7,117 nucleotides of DNA. Source: Candidatus Multiplicimicrobium inquinatum (lineage in GTDB: Bacteria; Omnitrophota; Omnitrophia; Omnitrophales; Aquincolibacteriaceae). Where the stretch lies: positions 1 through 7,117 of the forward strand of contig DDUN01000064.1 of the NCBI GenBank assembly GCA_002344825.1, given 5' to 3'. Shown one piece after another: positions 1-5,256 of this stretch. The position numbers and the translations under genes are program-made. The notes below the pieces were generated by a model. It was not told where the DNA came from. It was given only the letters and a program-made list of their open reading frames with translations, and ran no database searches. Every line of letters starts with the position of its first letter. The first letter of the stretch is position 1.

Positions 1-1
1 G

Positions 2-1195
2 GGGTATTCCACCGTTTACCGCGCGGCATGGGGTGAAAAGTCCCGCACCGATTTAACCGTTTATTTAAGAGCCGCTGAGGCGATTCCCGACGGCGAAAAT
101 ATTTACGCGGTGGAAAACCAACGCCATTGGCATTATGTCTATTTACCCTTGCTCGCCATTCTTCTGATTCCGTTCACATCACTTCCTCTTTGGCTGAACG
201 CATTGCTTTGGTACGCGCTCTCCATAGCGACGCTCTTCGGAACTTTTTGGGGACTCAAAACCCTCTTCAGAGATCAAGAACGGGGCTGGGCCGTCATTTC
301 CGCCTGCTTTCTCGTCGCGCTGCCTCCGCTTCTCAACACTTTGACACGCGGGCAATTGGGCGCGCTCAGTTTATTTTTAACTCTGCTCCCTTTTATTCTC
401 GATCAAAGCGGAAAAAAATTTACCGCGGGATTTATTTTGGGGTTCGCCATCGTATTAAAAATGAGCCCGCTTCTGATTCTGCCTTTTTATTTTCTGCTCA
501 ACCGCAATTGGCGAGCGCTCGCGGGCTGTGCCGCGGGAGGGTTCCTCTTCGGGCTTTTAATCCCCACTTTAATTTTCGGCCCCGAACTTCACTATGTCTT
601 CCTCAGAAATTATTACGACGCCATTTCAGGCGGCACAGGCAATCTCGCGCATCAAAGCTATCTATGGGGCGAGCTTTTCACTCCGTTTGCGGGCGACAAT
701 CAATCGTTCTACGCGGTCTTAACCCGCCTCTACTGGAAGACCGAAGCGCTTTTTATCGGGCACAGCAACGGCCTAATCAGAAAAGTGAATTTTATTTTCC
801 TGCTGACTCTTTTAGCGGCGGTCACTCTCCATTTTTTTAAATCAAAAAAAGAAATCCGTAAAGCCCTGGGTCCGTGGCAGCCGAAAATAAAAAATGAATT
901 TACGGTTTACAGCCTGCTCTCCTGCATCATGCTTTTTACTTCTCCGGTATCTCAGCTTCATCACTTTACGCCGTTGGTTCTTTTAAGCGCTTCCGCTTTT
1001 TTACAATCGGAACTTCACCCCTCTTCACGAAAAATGCTTTGGGGCGCCATGGCGCTTTGCCTTATTTTTTTCACGACCGGAATGATTTTTGATTCTCTTG
1101 CCGTTCTCGGACTTCCGCTGTGGGGATCACTCGCGCTTTGGTTCGTGGTTTTGATCTCCTACGGAAAAAATAATCCCAACCCTTCGCCTTCATGA
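2..1195 (+). CDS. GT87 (DUF2029) family polytopic membrane glycosyltransferase, 5' truncated by the window edge
   Basis: The reading frame is open from base 2 to the TGA at 1193-1195, giving 397 visible residues. The GTG at 110 is not the real start, because the 36 codons before it encode conserved family sequence. That segment includes SRTDLTVYLRAAEAI, whose Asp (visible residue 17) sits where GT-C glycosyltransferases of this family keep a catalytic acid, and a G-x-x-IY motif. No in-frame ATG occurs upstream, so the N-terminus lies outside the window. The protein is very hydrophobic, with roughly eight or nine membrane segments at about 49-86, 95-137, 140-193, 264-279, 302-334 and 345-388 (several are pairs). 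Family-like landmarks are RGQLGALSL, the FILGFAIVLKMSPLL stretch and SPVSQLHH (His320-His321). GT87 enzymes transfer sugars, classically mannose, from polyprenyl-phosphate donors on the outer face of the membrane; the acceptor cannot be read here. It is 26 bp upstream of sdhC with no obvious functional link. Family assignment is by motif recall, not a search. Confidence 0.8.
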   Translation, partial: GYSTVYRAAWGEKSRTDLTVYLRAAEAIPDGENIYAVENQRHWHYVYLPLLAILLIPFTSLPLWLNALLWYALSIATLFGTFWGLKTLFRDQERGWAVISACFLVALPPLLNTLTRGQLGALSLFLTLLPFILDQSGKKFTAGFILGFAIVLKMSPLLILPFYFLLNRNWRALAGCAAGGFLFGLLIPTLIFGPELHYVFLRNYYDAISGGTGNLAHQSYLWGELFTPFAGDNQSFYAVLTRLYWKTEALFIGHSNGLIRKVNFIFLLTLLAAVTLHFFKSKKEIRKALGPWQPKIKNEFTVYSLLSCIMLFTSPVSQLHHFTPLVLLSASAFLQSELHPSSRKMLWGAMALCLIFFTTGMIFDSLAVLGLPLWGSLALWFVVLISYGKNNPNPSPS

Positions 1196-1211
1196 TAGAA
1201 TTCGGTCTCTT

Positions 1212-1215
1212 GGAG
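1212..1215 (+). promoter_or_regulatory. Shine-Dalgarno site of sdhC
   Basis: GGAG lies six bases before the sdhC ATG at 1222. It is the clearest ribosome binding site in the window and supports that start. The 26-bp gap to the preceding stop codon leaves little room for a full promoter, so any sdh promoter would lie partly inside the glycosyltransferase gene. Confidence 0.7.
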
Positions 1216-1221
1216 TATTAG

Positions 1222-1899
1222 ATGAACCGCGATTGTCCCGCACAAACATCCATCGGCAAAAAAGTTCTCATGGCGCTTACCGGACTCATGCTGTCCGGAT
1301 TCATTGTCGGTCATTTACTGGGCAATCTCACCATTTTTGCCGGCCGTGAGTGGATCAACTCTTACGCTTATCATTTGGAAGAACTTAAACCTTTGGTTTG
1401 GGCCGCCCGCATTACTCTTTTGGGCTTAGTCACCATTCATATTTTGACCGCTATTTGCCTGACTATTAAGAATAGACAAGCACGCCCTGTGGCTTACGCT
1501 AAAAAAGAACATCAGACCACTTCCGTCGGCGCGCGCACCATGGCACTGACAGGCACGGTTATTCTGGCTTTTATCATTTTTCATCTTATGCATTTCACTT
1601 TCCGCGTCACGCATCCCGAAATTTCAAACAGCCTTGATGAACACGGTCATCGCGATGTTTTTAAAATGGTTGTCATGAGCTTTCAGCGCCCTGAGCTGGC
1701 TTTCGGTTATGTTGCCGCGCTGACGCTTCTTTTTCTTCATTTAAGCCACGGGCTGTGGAGTCTGTTTCAATCAATCGGGCTTTTGGGTGAGCGCACGCTT
1801 CCCGTAGCAAAAAAAATCAGCTGTGCCGTTTCATTCATTCTGTATTTGGCTTATATCTCAATTCCGCTCACTTGTTATTTCGGATTAGTGAAGGTTTAA
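1222..1899 (+). CDS. sdhC: Succinate dehydrogenase cytochrome b558 subunit (diheme membrane anchor)
   Basis: This is the membrane anchor of succinate:quinone oxidoreductase. It binds heme b and passes electrons from the iron-sulfur subunit to quinone. The 225-residue protein has five hydrophobic segments, at about 15-38, 60-82, 107-128, 160-182 and 200-222. His residues fall where the diheme b558 family places its axial ligands: His31 (GHLLGN), His73 (IHILTA), His121 (FHLMHF) and His173 (HLSHGLWSLFQ); His124 and His176 are alternatives. The 42-residue spacing of the first pair equals that recalled for Bacillus subtilis SdhC (His28/His70). One polypeptide with five helices and two hemes points to a type B enzyme without a separate SdhD, and indeed no sdhD is present. 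A GGAG site supports the start. Direction (succinate oxidation or fumarate reduction) cannot be settled from sequence. If HLSHGLW aligns with Wolinella FrdC as I recall it, the transmembrane Glu180 position there is Phe171 here. Confidence 0.93.
   Translation: MNRDCPAQTSIGKKVLMALTGLMLSGFIVGHLLGNLTIFAGREWINSYAYHLEELKPLVWAARITLLGLVTIHILTAICLTIKNRQARPVAYAKKEHQTTSVGARTMALTGTVILAFIIFHLMHFTFRVTHPEISNSLDEHGHRDVFKMVVMSFQRPELAFGYVAALTLLFLHLSHGLWSLFQSIGLLGERTLPVAKKISCAVSFILYLAYISIPLTCYFGLVKV
1890..1894 (+). promoter_or_regulatory. Shine-Dalgarno site of sdhA inside the 3' end of sdhC
   Basis: GAAGG lies six bases before the sdhA ATG at 1901 and is embedded in the last codons of sdhC. The two genes are one base apart, so ribosomes ending sdhC are well placed to start sdhA. 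This supports both co-transcription and the chosen start. Confidence 0.6.
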
Positions 1900-1900
1900 T

Positions 1901-3826
1901 ATGGCGTCATCACCGAAACTCAATTCAAACATTCCCGAGGGCGACCTGAAGGATAAATGGCAAAACCGTTTAGCTGAATACAAACTCGTTAACCCCGCAA
2001 ACAAACGGAAACACAAAATTATTATCGTGGGTACCGGCCTTGCGGGCGGCGCTGCTGCAGCTACTTTGGCTGAGCTTGGATATAACGTCGAATCTTTCTG
2101 CTATCAGGATTCCCCGCGCCGCGCGCATTCAATTGCAGCGCAAGGCGGCATCAACGCTTCTAAAAATTACCGCGGCGACAACGACAGCATTTACCGTTTG
2201 TTTTATGACACAATCAAAGGCGGCGATTTCCGTGCCCGTGAAGCCAATGTTTACCGCCTAGCCCAAATCAGCGGCAATATTATTGATCAATGCGTCGCGC
2301 AGGGTGTTCCCTTCGCGCGTGAATATTCGGGTTATCTCGCGAACCGTTCTTTCGGCGGCGCGCAGGTCTCGCGCACCTTTTACGCGCGCGGACAAACCGG
2401 CCAGCAGTTATTGCTCGGCGCTTATCAGGCATTGGAGCGCCAGATCAACGCAAAAAAAGTCACCATGCATGAACGCACCGAAATGCTCGACCTTGTGCTT
2501 GTGAATGGCCAAGCCCGCGGCATTATCGCGCGCAATATGGTAACCGGCGAAATCACGAAACATGTCGCGGACTGCGTCATTCTCGCTACCGGCGGTTACG
2601 GCAATGTCTTTTATCTTTCAACCAATGCCAAAGGCTGCAGTGCTTCGGCGATTCACCGCGCTTACAAACGCGGCGCGTTGATGGCAAATCCCTGCTACAC
2701 GCAGATTCATCCGACTTGTATTCCCGTCAGCGGCGATTATCAATCGAAGCTGACGCTGATGTCAGAGTCTTTGCGCAATGACGGCCGTATGTGGGCGCCC
2801 AAAGCCAAAGGCGACAAACGCCCGCCGAATGAAATCCCGGAAAACGAACGCGATTATTTCCTTGAAAGAAAATATCCGAGCTACGGCAACCTCGCTCCGC
2901 GCGATATCTCTTCCCGCGCCGCGAAAGAAGCCTGTGACGAAGGCCGCGGCGTCGGTCCCAACGGCCTCGGCGTTTATCTCGATTTCGCGGATGCGATTAA
3001 GCGCCTTGGTAAGCAAACCGTAAAAGAACGCTACGGCAATTTGATTGATATGTATAACCGCATCACCGGCGAAGATCCTTATACCCAGCCGATGCGTATT
3101 TATCCCGCGGTGCATTACACCATGGGCGGTTTATGGGTTGATTATGATTTGATGAGCAATATCCCCGGCTTGTTTGTTACGGGTGAAGCGAATTTCTCGG
3201 ACCATGGCGCGAACCGTCTCGGCGCGAGCGCTTTGATGCAGGGGTTGGCGGACGGTTACTTCATCTCTCCCCATTCGGTTTCCAATTACATCGCATCCGT
3301 GAAACCGGGCAAAGTCACAACGGACGCGCCTGAATTCGCCGCCGCAGAAAAAGAAACACGCGAAAAAATTAAGAGAATGCTTTCGATTAACGGTAAAACA
3401 ACGGTGGATGAATTTCACCGCCGCCTCGGAAAAATTATCTGGGATAAATGCGGTATGGCGCGCACCAAAGAAGGTTTGGAGCAGGCCATCAAAGAAATCC
3501 GCGCGTTGCGTGCCGAATTCTGGAAAGACTTGAAAGTAACCGGCGGCGAAAATGAATTGAACCAGTCGCTTGAAAGAGCCGGACGCGTGGCTGATTTCCT
3601 CGAATTTGGCGAAGTGCTTTGCATGGACGCCCTGCACCGCGAAGAATCCTGCGGCGGCCATTTCCGCGTCGAATATCAAACCGAAGAGGGCGAAGCCAAA
3701 CGCAATGACGAAAAGTTTACCTATGCCGCAGCCTGGGAGTTTACCGGCGTTGATTCACAGCCGATACTGCACAAAGAAGAACTTAAATTTGAGTCGATTC
3801 ACTTACAAACACGGTCATACAAATAA
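1901..3826 (+). CDS. sdhA: Succinate dehydrogenase / fumarate reductase flavoprotein subunit
   Basis: This catalytic subunit interconverts succinate and fumarate using covalently bound FAD, and sits on the cytoplasmic face attached to SdhB and SdhC. The 641-residue protein opens with a short polar leader, followed by a Rossmann FAD site (IIIVGTGLAGGAAAA, Gly44-x-Gly46-x-x-Gly49). The flavin-linking histidine is His76 in RRAHSIAAQGGINA. Active-site residues follow in the expected order: His270 (QIHPTCIP), Arg334 (APRDISSRA), His405 (VHYTMGGLW) and Arg439 (GANRLGASALMQGL). The C-terminal helical domain runs from about 480 to the end. The sequence style and length match the B. subtilis/Bacteroidetes-type SdhA group rather than the E. 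coli group. No frameshift or missing catalytic residue is seen. Its stop codon overlaps the sdhB start by one base (TAATG). Confidence 0.96.
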   Translation: MASSPKLNSNIPEGDLKDKWQNRLAEYKLVNPANKRKHKIIIVGTGLAGGAAAATLAELGYNVESFCYQDSPRRAHSIAAQGGINASKNYRGDNDSIYRLFYDTIKGGDFRAREANVYRLAQISGNIIDQCVAQGVPFAREYSGYLANRSFGGAQVSRTFYARGQTGQQLLLGAYQALERQINAKKVTMHERTEMLDLVLVNGQARGIIARNMVTGEITKHVADCVILATGGYGNVFYLSTNAKGCSASAIHRAYKRGALMANPCYTQIHPTCIPVSGDYQSKLTLMSESLRNDGRMWAPKAKGDKRPPNEIPENERDYFLERKYPSYGNLAPRDISSRAAKEACDEGRGVGPNGLGVYLDFADAIKRLGKQTVKERYGNLIDMYNRITGEDPYTQPMRIYPAVHYTMGGLWVDYDLMSNIPGLFVTGEANFSDHGANRLGASALMQGLADGYFISPHSVSNYIASVKPGKVTTDAPEFAAAEKETREKIKRMLSINGKTTVDEFHRRLGKIIWDKCGMARTKEGLEQAIKEIRALRAEFWKDLKVTGGENELNQSLERAGRVADFLEFGEVLCMDALHREESCGGHFRVEYQTEEGEAKRNDEKFTYAAAWEFTGVDSQPILHKEELKFESIHLQTRSYK

Positions 3827-4596
3827 TGAGTGACATGAATTTAACTTTAAAAGTCTGGCGCCAGAAAAGCAAAGATCAAAAAGGCTGTTTTGAAACTTAT
3901 AAAACGCTGGCCAGCGAACATATGTCTTTTCTCGAAATGCTTGATGTCGTGAACGAAAAGCTGGAACGCGACGGCAAAGACCCGGTTGCATTCGATCACG
4001 ATTGCCGCGAAGGAATTTGCGGTGCCTGTTCCATGGTGATCAATGGATCGCCGCATGGCCCTGAAAAAGCGACTACGACTTGCCAGTTGCATATGCGCAA
4101 ATTTAAAGACGGCGACACGATTGTGATTGAGCCGTGGCGCGCTAAGGCCTTCCCTGTTTTAAAAGATCTCATTGTTGACCGCGGCGCGTTTGACCGCATC
4201 ATTCAGTCAGGCGGCTATACTTCAGCGGCAACGGGCGGAGTTCCTGATGCCAATTCGATTCTGATCCCGAAAGAGCGCGCGGATGAAGCCATGGACGCGG
4301 CGCAATGTATCGGTTGCGGCGCCTGTGTGGCGGCCTGCCCCAATGCTTCAGCCATGCTTTTTGTGGGCGCCAAGGTTTCGCATCTCGCCAATTTACCGCA
4401 GGGACAAGTCGAAGCAAAAACACGCGTGCAGAATATGGTGACTCAGATGGATAAGGAAGGGTTTGGAAATTGCACGAATCACGGCGAATGCGAATCATCC
4501 TGCCCGAAAGAAATCTCGATCAAGTTCATTTCCAAGATGAACCGCGAATATTTAGGCGCTCTCAGTCATGTTCAGAAATCAGCTGCAGCCGAATAG
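3826..4596 (+). CDS. sdhB: Succinate dehydrogenase / fumarate reductase iron-sulfur subunit
   Basis: This subunit carries electrons from FAD in SdhA to heme and quinone in SdhC through three clusters. The 256-residue protein has a plant-ferredoxin-like N-terminal domain whose [2Fe-2S] ligands are Cys60, Cys65, Cys68 (DCREGICGAC) and Cys86 (TTCQ). In the C-terminal domain, CIGCGACVAACP supplies Cys161, Cys164 and Cys167 for [4Fe-4S] and Cys171 for [3Fe-4S]. CTNHGECESSCP adds Cys216 and Cys222 ([3Fe-4S]) and Cys226 ([4Fe-4S]), as assigned from E. coli SdhB. The CPNASAMLF and LPQGQ stretches resemble Bacteroidetes-type SdhB/FrdB. The start overlaps the sdhA stop (TAATG). No clear Shine-Dalgarno site precedes it, so translation probably depends on coupling; an in-frame ATG at 3835 is an alternative start three codons later. 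The last codons form half of a terminator-like hairpin. Confidence 0.95.
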   Translation: MSDMNLTLKVWRQKSKDQKGCFETYKTLASEHMSFLEMLDVVNEKLERDGKDPVAFDHDCREGICGACSMVINGSPHGPEKATTTCQLHMRKFKDGDTIVIEPWRAKAFPVLKDLIVDRGAFDRIIQSGGYTSAATGGVPDANSILIPKERADEAMDAAQCIGCGACVAACPNASAMLFVGAKVSHLANLPQGQVEAKTRVQNMVTQMDKEGFGNCTNHGECESSCPKEISIKFISKMNREYLGALSHVQKSAAAE

Positions 4597-4610
4597 GCTG
4601 GCTGATTTCT
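4574..4610. terminator. Inverted repeat at the sdhB stop codon, likely bidirectional terminator
   Basis: AGAAATCAGC (4574-4583) pairs perfectly with GCTGATTTCT (4601-4610), and CAGCC (4586-4590) pairs with GGCTG (4596-4600). Only a two-base TG bulge and a five-base loop, GAATA, remain. The sdhB stop codon TAG (4594-4596) straddles the loop and the first base of the 3' arm. The outer stem pairs an A-rich arm with a T-rich arm, the layout of terminators that work in both directions, and it lies between two convergent operons. The following bases (AGTTCT) are only partly T-rich, so intrinsic termination strength is uncertain. It could also mainly protect mRNA 3' ends. Confidence 0.6.
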
Positions 4611-4615
4611 AGTTC

Positions 4616-4628
4616 TGGACTTAGTCCA
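4616..4628. repeat. Short palindrome in the convergent intergenic gap
   Basis: TGGACTTAGTCCA is a perfect inverted repeat around its central T. It could form a 5-bp stem with a TTA loop on either strand, or be a dimeric protein binding site. It starts five bases after the larger hairpin and lies in the 68-bp gap between sdhB and the leftward operon. No T-run follows, so it is not a terminator on its own. Function is unknown. Confidence 0.35.
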
Positions 4629-4664
4629 ACCACAGCTCATCAGCAAAAAGTAGCTCTGCGAAAT

Positions 4665-4853
4665 TTACTCCGTCGCTTCCGCGGAAAAAGAAAGCACTTC
4701 CCCGTCTTCAACTTCAACCGTGATTTGAATCGGACGGCAGCAAGTTTCGCAGTCCTGGATAAAAGATTGATGCTTTCCACCTGTGGCATCAACACGCGCG
4801 CTCATGGCATCTCCGCAATGCGGGCAATCAAACGGGCAATCCTCTTCAATCAT
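4665..4853 (-). CDS. CPXCG motif-containing small cysteine-rich protein
   Basis: This 62-residue protein matches the small Cys_rich_CPXG family by eye. It has CPHCG (Cys10, Cys13) near the N-terminus, then QSFIQDCETCCRPI (Cys35, Cys38, Cys39), then an acidic beta-like tail. Paired CxxC motifs suggest a zinc ribbon, probably binding one metal ion. The family's biochemical role is not established to my knowledge. The ATG at 4853 is chosen because the protein then has normal family length and begins just before the conserved region. An in-frame start 50 codons upstream (at 5003) would only add lysine-rich sequence that is a frame shadow of the release-factor-like gene. The start overlaps that gene's stop by 8 nt (ATGATTGA), and only a weak AGG precedes it, so translation is probably coupled. 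It is last in the leftward three-gene operon. Confidence 0.82.
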   Translation of the reverse strand: MIEEDCPFDCPHCGDAMSARVDATGGKHQSFIQDCETCCRPIQITVEVEDGEVLSFSAEATE

Positions 4854-5256
4854 GGGAAGGCCTGCCGCGCATCTGCTTTTTACTGCTGTGCTTCTTTTTA
4901 TCATCGAGCATTTTATTCTTGGCACGGCGGGAACGCTTGGCTTTTTGCTTGCGGATTTTAAAAACGCGCTTGGCTTCGGCGCTTTCTTTGCCGAGAACTT
5001 CATTCTCGATTTTTCTCACTAACTGAACGCGCGCAAAATAACGGTTCATGGCCTGCGAACGGGTTTCCTGGCATTTCACAATCAGGCCGGTGGGTTTATA
5101 TTTCAGCATCACGCAGGTGGAAACTTTATTTACATGCTGGCCGCCCGCGCCGCCGGAACGGGCGAAGATTTCCTCAATATCGTCTTCGCGGATACCGAGT
5201 TTTTCCATTTGCTGCTTTAAAGCGTCAATTTTGGCTTGCGAAACAACAAAACTCAT
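4846..5256 (-). CDS. Peptide chain release factor-like protein (GGQ domain only, ArfB/MTRFR-like)
   Basis: The 136-residue protein contains the RF-1 catalytic domain with RSGGAGGQHVNKVST. The GGQ at 38-40 is the loop that triggers peptidyl-tRNA hydrolysis in the ribosomal peptidyl transferase centre. TGLIVKCQETRSQAMNR (about 56-72) continues the conserved fold. The codon-recognition domain of RF1/RF2 is absent, so it should act without reading a stop codon, as ribosome rescue factors do. The C-terminus (about 100-136) is a strongly basic, probably helical tail rich in Lys and Arg, comparable to the tail ArfB inserts into the empty mRNA channel. The N-terminus lacks the SRxVxIP opening of E. 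coli ArfB and instead has a short helix plus GIREDDIEEIFARS, which looks closer to mitochondrial MTRFR (C12orf65). Its ATG overlaps the ubiD-family stop (ATGA), and its 3' end overlaps the CPXCG gene. Rescue function is inferred from the domain. The name ArfB is not applied because the N-terminus differs. Confidence 0.88.
   Translation of the reverse strand: MSFVVSQAKIDALKQQMEKLGIREDDIEEIFARSGGAGGQHVNKVSTCVMLKYKPTGLIVKCQETRSQAMNRYFARVQLVRKIENEVLGKESAEAKRVFKIRKQKAKRSRRAKNKMLDDKKKHSSKKQMRGRPSHD

Noticed and set aside
127..840. A 237-codon open frame on the + strand overlapping the glycosyltransferase gene
   Set aside because: It lies inside the GT87 gene in another frame, is rich in Arg, Ser and His with no recognisable domain, and is a compositional shadow.
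2762..3679. Two long minus-strand open frames (117 and 182 codons) opposite sdhA
   Set aside because: They are antisense to a highly conserved catalytic gene, carry no recognisable motif, and are explained by the codon bias of sdhA.
4470..4961. A 163-codon + strand open frame across the sdhB end and the convergent junction
   Set aside because: It runs through the terminator hairpin and antisense to two recognisable genes, and its product has no family-like features.
4854..5003. A 50-residue N-terminal extension of the CPXCG protein
   Set aside because: The added sequence is Lys/Ser/Pro-rich, lies entirely within the release-factor-like gene in another frame, and would make the protein nearly twice the family's usual length.
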